Virus record (IMG/VR): IMGVR_UViG_3300015360_000013
Location: 1 to 38,774 of that record
From: a virus
Strand: one strand, 5' to 3'
Length of the DNA stretch: 38,774 nt
Shown: piece by piece, positions 7,602 to 15,353 of the stretch
Layout: each line of letters starts with the position of its first letter
Numbering within the stretch: position 1 is the stretch's first letter
Notes under the pieces: model-generated
Databases searched by the model: none
Seen by the model: the letters and a program-made list of their open reading frames with translations, nothing else
Told to the model about the DNA's origin: nothing
Position numbers and translations under genes: made by a program

Positions 7602-7930
7602 GAAAAAAACAATATTATTCTGATGAAGAAAAAGAAAAGATTAATCAAAAAATATTGAAGCATCAAGATAATTTAGGAAAATTAAAAGAGAAGCAAGTTG
7701 ACTATGAAACTTATGATGAAGCTCTTATAAATTATTTACCTGTACATCAAAGAGAATATGCAAAAGGTCCTAATTACATATTTTTATTAGTGCAATTTAA
7801 ATTATTTTTAGAAAAATTAAATTTTCATGAGAATAGACAAGCATTAAAATTAGCCAAAGAAAATTTCGATAATTACTGCGAAACAATGATACAGGAAAAA
7901 ATATGCTTACATGCACATTCATCAAAATAG
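7598..7930 (+). CDS. Early hypothetical protein
   Basis: 110 aa, coupled to the HTH gene by an ATGA overlap. Highly charged N-terminus (MRKKQYYSDEEKEKINQK) and mostly helical. No family recognised. Confidence 0.55.
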   Translation: MRKKQYYSDEEKEKINQKILKHQDNLGKLKEKQVDYETYDEALINYLPVHQREYAKGPNYIFLLVQFKLFLEKLNFHENRQALKLAKENFDNYCETMIQEKICLHAHSSK

Positions 7931-8181
7931 ACGATACAATTTACAATGCAAATTTAATTGAGCTAATATCTTTGGTTGACCTACCAGATCATCTACCTTT
8001 TATACAAAATGATATTTATATAAAAATATTAATAATTTTTATACCTGAAGCAGACCTTAAGCCTAAAAGTGGCTATACGTATTTTCATGAAATAGGACAA
8101 ATTTTTTATGATTGGAAAAATAAAAAAAATAATTTTTTTGAAATTACTATTCTGAACGAAGATGAAATAAAGGATAAATAA
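7903..8181 (+). CDS. Early hypothetical protein
   Basis: 92 aa overlapping the previous gene by 28 bases in another frame; AGGA precedes the ATG by about 6 bases. Ile/Asn/Asp-rich with alternating beta-like segments (DIYIKILIIFIPEADL). The next gene begins at the base after its stop. No family recognised. Confidence 0.5.
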   Translation: MLTCTFIKIDDTIYNANLIELISLVDLPDHLPFIQNDIYIKILIIFIPEADLKPKSGYTYFHEIGQIFYDWKNKKNNFFEITILNEDEIKDK

Positions 8182-8502
8182 ATGATTGAAATATTGAAAT
8201 TAGAAATGGTGAACAAAGGTTCATTGATCGCAAAATTCACGGTGAAGGTTCAGAAATGGGGTGGGTTCTTAATCAAAGAATGCACTTTATTCGATGCCAA
8301 TGGAAAGAAATGGATTACACTTCCATCTAGGCAATATGAAGCTGAAGGAAAGAAGAAGTATTTCTCTTATGTTGGCTTTGAAGATAGAAGTATGGATGAT
8401 ATGTTTAAAGAAAGAGTGTTGAAGGCTGTTGAAGAACAAATAAGTAAACTAGTCACTGTACCTGAAACTCAACCAACAGAAGAACCACAATATCCTTTTT
8501 GA
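8182..8502 (+). CDS. SpoVG-like nucleic-acid-binding protein with SSB-like C-terminal tip
   Basis: 106 aa. The body resembles the small phage proteins related to SpoVG: LIAKFTVKVQKWGGFLIKECTLF followed by WITLPSRQYE, matching the family pattern of a conserved surface strand then a P-S-R motif. The tail is acidic and proline-rich and ends EEPQYPF; a terminal Pro-Phe after acidic residues is the signature by which SSB proteins recruit partner enzymes. It sits between replication initiator and RusA-type resolvase, so a role at single-stranded or branched DNA is reasonable. The family call is from pattern memory. Confidence 0.5.
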   Translation: MIEILKLEMVNKGSLIAKFTVKVQKWGGFLIKECTLFDANGKKWITLPSRQYEAEGKKKYFSYVGFEDRSMDDMFKERVLKAVEEQISKLVTVPETQPTEEPQYPF

Positions 8503-8505
8503 AAA

Positions 8506-8537
8506 AATAAAGAAGAGATTTCAACCTCTCCTTTATT
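8506..8537. terminator. 12-bp hairpin after the SpoVG-like gene
   Basis: AATAAAGAAGAG (8506-8517) pairs with CTCTCCTTTATT (8526-8537) with one A-C mismatch and an 8-base loop. It follows the stop at 8502 within a few bases. The T-run after it is poor (CCATTGTTTT), so termination may be partial or the hairpin may protect the mRNA end. Confidence 0.45.
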
Positions 8538-8560
8538 CCATTGTTTTCTGGAGGAAACAT

Positions 8561-8614
8561 ATGCGATGTTTCAGTTTTACTATACTTGAATCACGCAATT
8601 TGTTAAAGATTTAA
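8561..8614 (+). CDS. 17-residue leader peptide before the RusA gene
   Basis: GGAGG (8550-8554) stands 6 bases before an ATG that opens a 17-codon frame (MRCFSFTILESRNLLKI) ending two bases before the ATG of the RusA-like gene. That downstream gene has no recognisable ribosome site of its own, so ribosomes finishing the leader probably re-initiate there. Confidence 0.45.
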   Translation: MRCFSFTILESRNLLKI

Positions 8615-8616
8615 AT

Positions 8617-8991
8617 ATGAATAATTTTGAAAGCTACATTATTCCCGTAAGGATTGAGAGTGAAGGGAATAAGATGGAACATTGGACCAAAAAACATAAA
8701 AGAAAAAAAGCTCAAAAGACAGCAATAAAATACATGATTTTCAATACTAAAATTTCTCCTCCATGCACCGTAACACTTACAAGAATTGCTCCTCGATCAT
8801 TGGATGATCATGATAATCTTAGGACAGCTTTAAAATTGGCTGTTGATACTGTAGCGGATCAATTAATTCCAGGACTAAAAGCTGGAAGAGCAGATGGATC
8901 TAAAGAAATAAGTTGGATATTTAAACAAGAACGTGGGGCTGTCAGAGAATATGCCCTCAAAATAGAACTTCAGGAAGGACAAATAGTATGA
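8617..8991 (+). CDS. RusA-like Holliday junction resolvase
   Basis: 124 aa, the usual size for RusA-family endonucleases (about 120). The catalytic acid cluster is present as RSLDDHDNLRTALKLAVD (60-77), with the family's aspartates in DDHDNL, and a further Asp in GRADG (D93). A Lys-rich N-terminal segment (TKKHKRKKAQK) precedes it, as in homologues that bind DNA. These dimeric enzymes cut four-way junctions, here presumably to debranch recombining or replicating DNA before packaging. It fits with the exonuclease and ERF annealer encoded on the other strand. Confidence 0.82.
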   Translation: MNNFESYIIPVRIESEGNKMEHWTKKHKRKKAQKTAIKYMIFNTKISPPCTVTLTRIAPRSLDDHDNLRTALKLAVDTVADQLIPGLKAGRADGSKEISWIFKQERGAVREYALKIELQEGQIV

Positions 8992-9212
8992 TTTGCAATT
9001 CAGTAAAAATGAATTTTACATCAATAAATGCGTCAGACAGAAAAAAAGTATCAATTATGACAAACCAATGGAATAGATTTTTAAGTGAACGAAGAAAGAA
9101 GACATTTGAGTTCGGAACAGGTCCTAATTGGTTGACAATGAATGGTCGAGAGTATATGCTGAGCGAATGTTTGAACTTATTAAATAAGCTTATTAGGACA
9201 GATGATGAATAA
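8988..9212 (+). CDS. Early hypothetical protein
   Basis: 74 aa, ATGA overlap with the RusA-like gene. Basic centre (NRFLSERRKKTFEFG). No family recognised; may assist the resolvase, from position only. Confidence 0.55.
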   Translation: MICNSVKMNFTSINASDRKKVSIMTNQWNRFLSERRKKTFEFGTGPNWLTMNGREYMLSECLNLLNKLIRTDDE

Positions 9213-9438
9213 ATTAGAACTTACGTCGGAACAGATAATTAATTTGATTTTCGAAAAAAAAATATCTAGTGGAGATTACAGTATTTCTGCTAAAGATAGT
9301 TGTCTAACGATATTGGCCGAACTCGATACAAGGTTGAATGATGGAAAGTTCTTTAATAGAAAAAATACAAACGTTTGTGGACCAGATTCACCTAAGAAAG
9401 ATGTGTACCGACGACAATCTTCTTATGAAAGAGCATAG
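9202..9438 (+). CDS. Early hypothetical protein
   Basis: 78 aa; start either 9202 or the adjacent ATG at 9205, both overlapping the preceding stop. N-terminal half is helical (ELTSEQIINLIFEKK), C-terminal half basic. Its last 100 bases overlap the next frame out of phase. No family recognised. Confidence 0.45.
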   Translation: MMNKLELTSEQIINLIFEKKISSGDYSISAKDSCLTILAELDTRLNDGKFFNRKNTNVCGPDSPKKDVYRRQSSYERA

Positions 9439-9553
9439 TCGAGAAGATGAAAAAAAATTGATTCTTAAATCAGAGATATACGAAGAAATCCTAAATGAAA
9501 TGGAAGAAATCTTTGAAATGTATCTCGATTACGAATGGGACGAAGATGAATAA
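9338..9553 (+). CDS. Acidic helical protein
   Basis: 71 aa with a very acidic C-terminus (EEILNEMEEIFEMYLDYEWD, then EDE). It overlaps the previous gene by about 100 bases; a shorter start at the ATG near 9401 would reduce the overlap. Charge pattern and coupled downstream start (8-base overlap) support translation at least of the C-terminal part. Confidence 0.5.
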   Translation: MMESSLIEKIQTFVDQIHLRKMCTDDNLLMKEHSREDEKKLILKSEIYEEILNEMEEIFEMYLDYEWDEDE

Positions 9554-9752
9554 ATTTATGCAGGCCTTCATATTTTCTATATCAGCTTGGGTTATTTCTT
9601 TAGGAGGCTCATATTTTCTCCTTACATCTCTCACAGCTTGCACGTATTCCGTTACGAATGTACACACTCAAGGTAAAGCATCTGACGTTGTAGATGAAGA
9701 AGAAGAAGCGAGTGCACATATTGCACCGACTGTGTCTATACCAGCCATATAA
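9546..9752 (+). CDS. Small membrane or lipoprotein
   Basis: 68 aa from the ATG at 9546 (MNKFMQAFIFSISAWVISLGG), which overlaps the upstream stop; the in-frame start at 9495 would add a basic non-signal leader. The hydrophobic N-terminal segment runs into SLTAC, which fits the lipobox pattern (L-T-A-C) with Cys about residue 32. The mature part is short and acidic (ASDVVDEEEEASAH). HTQGxASDVVD-type tails occur in other small phage membrane proteins (from memory). Predicted inner- or outer-membrane lipid-anchored; function unknown, perhaps lysis or exclusion. Confidence 0.6.
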   Translation: MNKFMQAFIFSISAWVISLGGSYFLLTSLTACTYSVTNVHTQGKASDVVDEEEEASAHIAPTVSIPAI

Positions 9753-9761
9753 GGAGAACTT

Positions 9762-9866
9762 ATGGATTTAGTAAATTCGCTTTGTATTTTTTTTGGCGGG
9801 CTTGTTTTGGGGCTTGTTTTATCATTCTTCTACTGCATCTCGCATGATTCTCCAAAACCTGGATGA
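9762..9866 (+). CDS. 34-residue single-span membrane protein
   Basis: AAGGAG is 5 bases before the ATG. The peptide has one hydrophobic span (CIFFGGLVLGLVLSFFYCI) with a Gly-rich face and a short polar tail (SHDSPKPG). Its stop overlaps the next start as ATGA. Together with the preceding lipoprotein-like gene it forms a small membrane pair. A holin-like role is possible but not shown. Confidence 0.55.
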   Translation: MDLVNSLCIFFGGLVLGLVLSFFYCISHDSPKPG

Positions 9867-10087
9867 AGAATGATATCATTGAAAGAGGCGATTATTTTTG
9901 GGATTATTGTGTTTGGGATAATATTGCTTTGCGAAATGATTATATATTTTTAAGGAACAAAATGGACAAAAAAATAAATAAGATTTTATCTACTGAAAAG
10001 AAAGCAGTTAAAGAGACTAAATCTCTTCTGAAGATGGACAAAAAACAAGACAAGAAAATCGATAAACTAGAGAAGAAAAATAAATGA
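9863..10087 (+). CDS. Lysine-rich small protein
   Basis: 74 aa from the coupled ATG at 9863. A shorter start at 9962 (MDKKINKILSTEKKAVKETK onward, 41 aa, preceded by AAGGAAC) would leave only the Lys-rich helix, which resembles small basic proteins common in phages of this kind. Both starts are plausible. The basic helix may bind DNA or RNA. Confidence 0.5.
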   Translation: MKNDIIERGDYFWDYCVWDNIALRNDYIFLRNKMDKKINKILSTEKKAVKETKSLLKMDKKQDKKIDKLEKKNK

Positions 10088-10254
10088 ATCCAGAATTAAT
10101 CGAAAAAATTATCCAAGATATAGATTTAATTACTGAACATCTTCTGAATAAGGAAGTAGATTGCCGTCCTCATGCAACTTATATGCTAGGTAAACTTTCT
10201 TCACATCTTCAGTTCTCATTAGATTGTTTAAATTATGAGGATGATGATGATTGA
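10084..10254 (+). CDS. Small helical protein
   Basis: 56 aa, ATGA overlap with the preceding gene. Helical N-terminus (PELIEKIIQDIDLITEHLL), Cys27 and Cys48, acidic end (NYEDDDD). Too short for usual calling but coupled at both ends. No family recognised. Confidence 0.5.
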   Translation: MNPELIEKIIQDIDLITEHLLNKEVDCRPHATYMLGKLSSHLQFSLDCLNYEDDDD

Positions 10255-10471
10255 TATTCCACGTGAAGTTCCAAAGACAGGAGTTTGTAGCGTAATCACC
10301 GTTACGGTAAAAGATGAAGAGAAAAGACTCTCATCTAAATCTCTTATCTATGATTCTTACTGTGTACATCCAGATGATCCAGTTATAAAAGACTGTATAG
10401 CTCGAGCTCTTAAAGACTTTAATGCTGATCCAACAGATATAAGATTAAAAATTAGTCTTGAGGTGCTCTAA
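10247..10471 (+). CDS. Early operon last gene, hypothetical
   Basis: 74 aa from the ATG at 10247, chosen because GAGG lies 6 bases upstream and it overlaps the previous stop as ATGATTGA; in-frame ATGs at 10235-10244 are less well placed. Mixed alpha/beta pattern (GVCSVITVTVKDEEKRLSS; DCIARALKDFNADPTDIRL). No family recognised. Confidence 0.55.
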   Translation: MIDIPREVPKTGVCSVITVTVKDEEKRLSSKSLIYDSYCVHPDDPVIKDCIARALKDFNADPTDIRLKISLEVL

Positions 10472-10619
10472 GTATTTCAGATACTAATAGCAATGCAGCA
10501 TTCAAATCGCAATTGGTAACGAAGCTCATTTGGGCATGTATGGGTAAATTATCAAAAGATTTATTCATTTCATCAAGCATTGCTAATAATTCTTTCCTGT
10601 TTGGTTTAGTTTCTTCCAT
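10452..10619 (-). CDS. Small minus-strand protein between early and packaging genes
   Basis: 55 aa from the ATG at 10619 (MEETKPNRKELLAMLDEMNK), with AGGG 4 bases upstream. Helical composition is protein-like. It overlaps the end of the early operon's last gene by 20 bases, convergently. It may mark the end of the early plus-strand operon. Confidence 0.45.
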   Translation of the reverse strand: MEETKPNRKELLAMLDEMNKSFDNLPIHAQMSFVTNCDLNAALLLVSEILRAPQD

Positions 10620-10771
10620 CTTACCCTGTAAAGTATAAATTTGACTCACTCGAGAAAATGAACTTTTACCATCAATCGAATATAAAACTTTTAACACAAT
10701 TAAAGATTTATGTTGATCTTTTTATAAATCACTGGATAGCATAGGTTTATAACTTAACCAAGAGAATTATT

Positions 10772-11212
10772 ATGGCATCACCAGTTGGACATGCACCCTA
10801 TAATAAAAACGGCGAAGGTGGACGTCCTAAGATATATACAGATGAATTCATTGAAAAAGAAGCTATAGAGTTTGAAAAATGGATGCAACAGCCGGATAGT
10901 TTATATTTTAAGGAATTTGCTTTTTTGCGTGGTTATTCATCAAAATGCTTTAGTGAATGGGAGCAAGTTAATCAGAGGTTTTCCGAAACGATGTCAAGAG
11001 TCCGTGAGTGGCAAGAGTTTAGGATCTCAAAAGGAGCTCTTTTAAATGAGTTAAATCCAAGCTTCTCGAAGTTTTTTATGTCTAATGTATCAGGATGGTC
11101 TGAACGAACAGAATCTAAGATTAGCGGGGATTCAGTAAACCCTCTTTCTTGCTTACTTGTAAAAATAGGCGGTCAATCTAAAGAGTTGGTTGATGAGCAA
11201 GTCGAAGATTAG
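10772..11212 (+). CDS. terS: Terminase small subunit
   Basis: 146 aa. Start MASPVGHAPYNKNGEGGRPK followed by a HTH-like region (LYFKEFAFLRGYSSKCFSEW), then a helix (SETMSRVREWQEFRISKGALL) and LNPSFSKFFMSNVSGWSER, which is a common pattern in phage small terminases. It binds the packaging site and loads the large subunit. It lies immediately upstream of, and overlaps by about 20 bases, the large subunit gene. The specific family cannot be named from sequence alone. Confidence 0.78.
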   Translation: MASPVGHAPYNKNGEGGRPKIYTDEFIEKEAIEFEKWMQQPDSLYFKEFAFLRGYSSKCFSEWEQVNQRFSETMSRVREWQEFRISKGALLNELNPSFSKFFMSNVSGWSERTESKISGDSVNPLSCLLVKIGGQSKELVDEQVED

Positions 11213-12803
11213 ACAAGAAAGTTACACTGAACAAGATTTTGAATTAGCTCAAAAGAGATTATCAGATCCTTATTGGCGTATCAATAATCTATATCAAATT
11301 GTCAATAAGCAAGGTCAAAAGCTTCAGTTTAAACTCAATTGGGCTCAAGAGGAACTTTATCACAATATGTGGTATTGCAATCTCATATTAAAGGCTCGTC
11401 AGTTAGGAATTTCAACTTTCGTTTGTATCCTTTTTCTAGATAGATGCTTGTTCAATCCAAATCTTTCAGCAGGTATTATTGCTCATACGATGGAAGATGG
11501 TCAGCAGTTATTTCGTCGTATTAAATTTGCTTATGACAATTTACCAGATGATCTAAAAAATCTTATCACGGCTGATAATGATACATCTCAAATGCTTAAG
11601 TTTTCGAATGGATCATCTATTCGTGTAGGAACATCACTTCGTTCATCGACTGTTCAATATCTTCACATCTCAGAATTTGGTAAGGTTTGCGCCACATATC
11701 CAGACAAAGCAAGAGAGATTATGACTGGTTCTCTTAATACGCTTGGTGTTGGTCAATATTGTTTTATTGAATCGACTGCTGAAGGACGAGAAGGTTATTT
11801 TTACGAAATGTGTAAGCAATCACAAGCCAAACATGACGCTAAAGAGAAGCTTACTAAGTTAGATTTTAAATTTCATTTCTTCCCTTGGTGGAGAGATCCG
11901 GGTTATCGAATAGGGTCCTATCCTTCAATGTCTACTGACATGCAAGATTATTTTCTTAGACTAAAAGCTCAAGACATATATCTGGATCATGAGCAGTGCA
12001 ATTGGTATGCTCTCAGATTCCAAACTCAAGGCGAAGATATGAAGAGGGAGTTTCCCTCAACGGCCGATGAGTGTTGGGAAGTATCTAATCAAGGCACCTA
12101 CTATGCTAAATTCATTACTCAAGCTCGCTTGGAAAAGCGGGTATGCTTTGTGCCTTATGATGATTCTCTTCCTGTCTATACCGCTTGGGATCTTGGGTAT
12201 AATGATTCAACATCTATTGTGTATTTTCAAGTTCATGGTAAAGAGATAAGACTGATTGATTATGACGAAGGTAGTGGAGAATCACTCTCTCATTGGTTGG
12301 GAATAGTCAAATCTAAACCTTATGTTTATGAAAAGCATCTTGCTCCTCACGATATTATGGTTCATGAATATTCATCTGGTATGACTCGTCAAGCTTCAGC
12401 TAGAAAAATGGGTATGACTCTTTTACCTGTTGAAAAAGTCGCGATTATTTCTGGTATTGATGCTTCTCGAAACATTTTAAATAGGTGCTGGTTTGATGAA
12501 AAGAAATGCGACAAGCTTATTCGGGCACTTGAAAACTATAAGAAAGAATGGGACGATCGGCATGGATGTTGGAGATCTAGTCCTTTACATAATTGGGCAT
12601 CGCACGGCGCAGATTGTTTTCGTACACTCGCTACGGGTTTGCATTACATCACTGGAAAAAGAACTCAAGCGGAAGTTGATAGAGAAAGGTTAGAGGGAAG
12701 TCGTGATGCTTCAGGTCTTCTTCCTGGTTCTTTCCTTTATGATATCGATACTCAAGATCACTCGCGCGATCCATTTAGAGGTCAAAAAAGACCTACTTTC
12801 TAG
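11193..12803 (+). CDS. terL: Terminase large subunit (ATPase-nuclease)
   Basis: 536 aa. Start taken at ATG 11193; TTG at 11190 is in frame but unneeded. ATPase motifs: Walker A LKARQLGIST (66-75), Walker B ending in QYLHISEF (155-162) with the catalytic Glu, and coupling motif FIESTAEG (191-198). The nuclease domain starts at AWDLGYNDST (331-340, D333), with acidic positions in APHDIMVHE (near 384-392) and HGADCFRTL (471-479, D474). It cuts concatemeric DNA and pumps it into the prohead through the portal. The gene order TerS-TerL-portal is that of P22-like podoviruses. Confidence 0.93.
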   Translation: MSKSKIRQESYTEQDFELAQKRLSDPYWRINNLYQIVNKQGQKLQFKLNWAQEELYHNMWYCNLILKARQLGISTFVCILFLDRCLFNPNLSAGIIAHTMEDGQQLFRRIKFAYDNLPDDLKNLITADNDTSQMLKFSNGSSIRVGTSLRSSTVQYLHISEFGKVCATYPDKAREIMTGSLNTLGVGQYCFIESTAEGREGYFYEMCKQSQAKHDAKEKLTKLDFKFHFFPWWRDPGYRIGSYPSMSTDMQDYFLRLKAQDIYLDHEQCNWYALRFQTQGEDMKREFPSTADECWEVSNQGTYYAKFITQARLEKRVCFVPYDDSLPVYTAWDLGYNDSTSIVYFQVHGKEIRLIDYDEGSGESLSHWLGIVKSKPYVYEKHLAPHDIMVHEYSSGMTRQASARKMGMTLLPVEKVAIISGIDASRNILNRCWFDEKKCDKLIRALENYKKEWDDRHGCWRSSPLHNWASHGADCFRTLATGLHYITGKRTQAEVDRERLEGSRDASGLLPGSFLYDIDTQDHSRDPFRGQKRPTF

Positions 12804-12873
12804 AAGGCTTGTCATAATATTATCTTTGTTGTATCTTCTTATCTTACAGCACATTACGTCAAGGTAGGTTCAT
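12804..12873 (+). promoter_or_regulatory. Terminase-portal gap with ribosome site for a non-ATG start
   Basis: Seventy bases with no gene. Stop codon TAG at 12865-12867 is in the portal frame, so that frame cannot extend further left. AAGGTAGG (12861-12868) lies 5 bases before ATT at 12874 and looks like the ribosome site of the portal gene. Confidence 0.55.
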
Positions 12874-15006
12874 ATTTCTTTTTATTTTCCGCCCTGGAAC
12901 AATGCATTAGAGCCTTCACAAGGTAATGTCCGTCAGTGGCTAGATAATCTATACTCTAAATTTCAGCCGATAGAACAATCTCGATGGAATCAATCTAACA
13001 TCGATACCATGTTTTATGCGGGTGCTCAAACTTTTGTTAATCGATATTTCAACTTTTCTCCCAATACTCCTTCAGGTCAGTACTATTTCAACTTGATTCA
13101 GCAGCCTGTTAATATGGTGACAGGTTACGAGAGACAGCATCGAAAGAATTTCTCTTACATCCCAACTGAGGGTGCTGATCCTAAAACGACCGACCAATAT
13201 ACAAAGCTAATCACATCTGTTGCAAATCAAGGCGCTATTCACGAGCAAAAATCTAAGGCCAAAGAATTAGCAGCAGTTGCAGGCATGTGTTTAGCTCAGC
13301 CATACTTAGATTATTCGAATGGTGACCAAGCTCAAGGCGAATTAAAAGTTAAGATCTGGGAATATAATTCATTTTTGGTTGATCCTTACTTTAGATCTCC
13401 TGATATGTCAGATGCTCAATTTGTCTGGTGTCAAGAATATATTTCTAAACATGAAGCTGAATCTAGATTTCCAGATAAAGTAAGTACAATCAGTCCAATG
13501 GCTGGGACACCTCAGCGTTATGGTAACTTCTATTTCCTTCCTGAAAACTATAACATGGCGCGCAATGACTTAATGGTCTTGTCTTATGTTTGGTATAAAT
13601 GGAGAGGCAAGAAACAAAGATTATATAGTAAGTCACGCAATCAATTCTTTGACTTTGCTAAGGGTAAAGAAGACATTGATATGGTGCTTTATAACATTCC
13701 CGATATGGAGCTTGTAACAGTTGAAGTTCCTCAATGGAAATTAGCTGTCGTTTTGAATGACCAACTTATGTATCAAGGAGAAAATCCTCTTGGAGATATA
13801 GCTTGTCCATTTGTTCCTTATTTCTGGAATTATGAACCTCACAATAATCATTACGATTTAAGAGTTAGATCTCTTGTTCGTACAATGAGAGACCCACAGT
13901 TTCTTTTCAATCATAAAGTCTTAGTCAATAATGATATTTCTGCTGCGACTATTAATTCAGGTTGGAAAAGAAAGATTGGAGCTGTTGCAAATGAAGACAA
14001 TCTTAAGAAAGGTTCTCCTGGTTATGACGTGATAGTCAATGAAGGCTATCAAATGTCAGATGTTGAAAAGATTATTCCAAATGCAGTTCCACAATCAGAC
14101 CTTGAACTTGCTGAGCAAATGTCCAATCTTATCTTTAAAACTTCAGGTATTGACTTAGAGAATTGGTCAGGACAGCAAGATAAACAAATTTCTTCTTTAA
14201 CTGCCATGATTAAGCAAGCAGCTAATCTAATGGTATTCCAGAAGTACTTTGATCAATGGGATTATTCAGATAAGCTGCTTGGCGATAAGTTACTTCTCAT
14301 CGGTCTTAACAATTGGAATGCTGCAAAAGTTTCTCTTTATATTGGTGAAGAGCCAACTCCTCATTTCTATTCAAAGATCTTTGCAAAATATCAAGTGATT
14401 GTTGAAGAATCCGATTTAACTCCAACTCAACAGAACTTACAAGCCTCTCAAATGCTTGAGATAAATCAAATATTCCAACGCGAAGTTTTCCCTCCTTCCA
14501 TGATTATTCCAAAATTGAATATCACTGGCAAAGGGGAAATTATTCCGTACCTACAGAAACAAGAAGAACAACAAGCTGCCGTTCAAGCAGAACAGCAAAA
14601 TATCCAGCATACTGTTGAAGAAATGAAGCTAAAAGAATTGATGTCTAAAATTCATAATCAATTGTCTCAAGCTCGTGAAAGAGATTCTCGTAGTGAATCT
14701 AACATTGGATTATTTGAAGAAAGAATGTCTATGATTAGCAAGAACCATGCGCTTGCATCTAAAGAAAAAATGGCAGCTCTTGCTCAATTACTAGAAACCA
14801 TTCAAAAGTTTGGTGAAGTTGAAACATTCCTCAAGTCTAATGCTTTGGATGCTATTAAAAGTGATGAAGAAGAAATTGAGAAAGAATCAAGACAAGATGT
14901 TGAAAGACAAGAAGCTTCAAAACGATTTATCGAACAGATTATGAGTAGCCAACCTTCGCAAGGTCAAAACCAGATGCAAGGTCAAGAGCCTCAACAACAA
15001 ATGTAA
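12874..15006 (+). CDS. Portal protein (P22-like podovirus type), probable ATT start
   Basis: 710 aa if begun at ATT 12874; the first ATG (13009) would give 665 aa. The 45 codons before that ATG read as protein-like and portal-like sequence (ISFYFPPW, then NVRQWLDNLYSKFQPIEQSR and WNQSNIDT) and lead into FYAGAQTFVNRYF and NMVTGYERQHRKN, a block typical of this portal group. The centre has the crown/wing segments (e.g. VPYFWNYEPHNNHYDL) and the C-terminal 180 residues are Gln/Glu-rich coiled coil. The dodecameric portal sits at one vertex, takes TerL during packaging and the gp4/gp10-like adaptors afterwards. The missing ATG is either a true ATT start or a base error. Confidence 0.88.
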   Translation: MSFYFPPWNNALEPSQGNVRQWLDNLYSKFQPIEQSRWNQSNIDTMFYAGAQTFVNRYFNFSPNTPSGQYYFNLIQQPVNMVTGYERQHRKNFSYIPTEGADPKTTDQYTKLITSVANQGAIHEQKSKAKELAAVAGMCLAQPYLDYSNGDQAQGELKVKIWEYNSFLVDPYFRSPDMSDAQFVWCQEYISKHEAESRFPDKVSTISPMAGTPQRYGNFYFLPENYNMARNDLMVLSYVWYKWRGKKQRLYSKSRNQFFDFAKGKEDIDMVLYNIPDMELVTVEVPQWKLAVVLNDQLMYQGENPLGDIACPFVPYFWNYEPHNNHYDLRVRSLVRTMRDPQFLFNHKVLVNNDISAATINSGWKRKIGAVANEDNLKKGSPGYDVIVNEGYQMSDVEKIIPNAVPQSDLELAEQMSNLIFKTSGIDLENWSGQQDKQISSLTAMIKQAANLMVFQKYFDQWDYSDKLLGDKLLLIGLNNWNAAKVSLYIGEEPTPHFYSKIFAKYQVIVEESDLTPTQQNLQASQMLEINQIFQREVFPPSMIIPKLNITGKGEIIPYLQKQEEQQAAVQAEQQNIQHTVEEMKLKELMSKIHNQLSQARERDSRSESNIGLFEERMSMISKNHALASKEKMAALAQLLETIQKFGEVETFLKSNALDAIKSDEEEIEKESRQDVERQEASKRFIEQIMSSQPSQGQNQMQGQEPQQQM

Positions 15007-15082
15007 AGTGTTTATAGCTAAATATGGCTGTAATTTGGTATAAATGAATTAACAAGGGCCTATAGGCTCAAAAGGGGAAGTT

Positions 15083-15307
15083 ATGGCAGGCGGTCGTAAA
15101 ATTGATGACCACAGCTTTTGGGCTGGGTCTAAAGGTAAAGATAGTGTGTTTCCTGATGGACCACACAAAACAAAAGATGAAAGTTCAGCTGAAGGCGTTG
15201 GCCATGTAGCTTATTATGAAGATACCACTGAGGCTGTTAAAAAAGTCCAGATGGATGCTTCTAAGAAAGTTAAAGGTCACCCTATGAAGACAAGTCACTT
15301 TCACTAA
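15083..15307 (+). CDS. Small conserved virion-region protein
   Basis: 74 aa, basic and Gly/Lys/Asp-rich (MAGGRKIDDHSFWAGSKGKD; EDTTEAVKKVQMDASKKVKG). GGGGAAG precedes the ATG. Small proteins with this opening (GGRKIDDHSFWAG) are, from memory, common between portal and scaffold genes of related environmental podophages, without known function. A terminator follows at 15313. Confidence 0.65.
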   Translation: MAGGRKIDDHSFWAGSKGKDSVFPDGPHKTKDESSAEGVGHVAYYEDTTEAVKKVQMDASKKVKGHPMKTSHFH

Positions 15308-15312
15308 AATTT

Positions 15313-15341
15313 GGAATGGGTTTCTATAGCCCATTCCTTTT
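15313..15341 (+). terminator. Factor-independent terminator
   Basis: GGAATGGG (15313-15320) and CCCATTCC (15330-15337) pair fully around a 9-base loop and are followed by TTTTAT. It follows the stop of the 74-aa gene by a few bases. Confidence 0.8.
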
Positions 15342-15353
15342 ATTTGAGGCATT

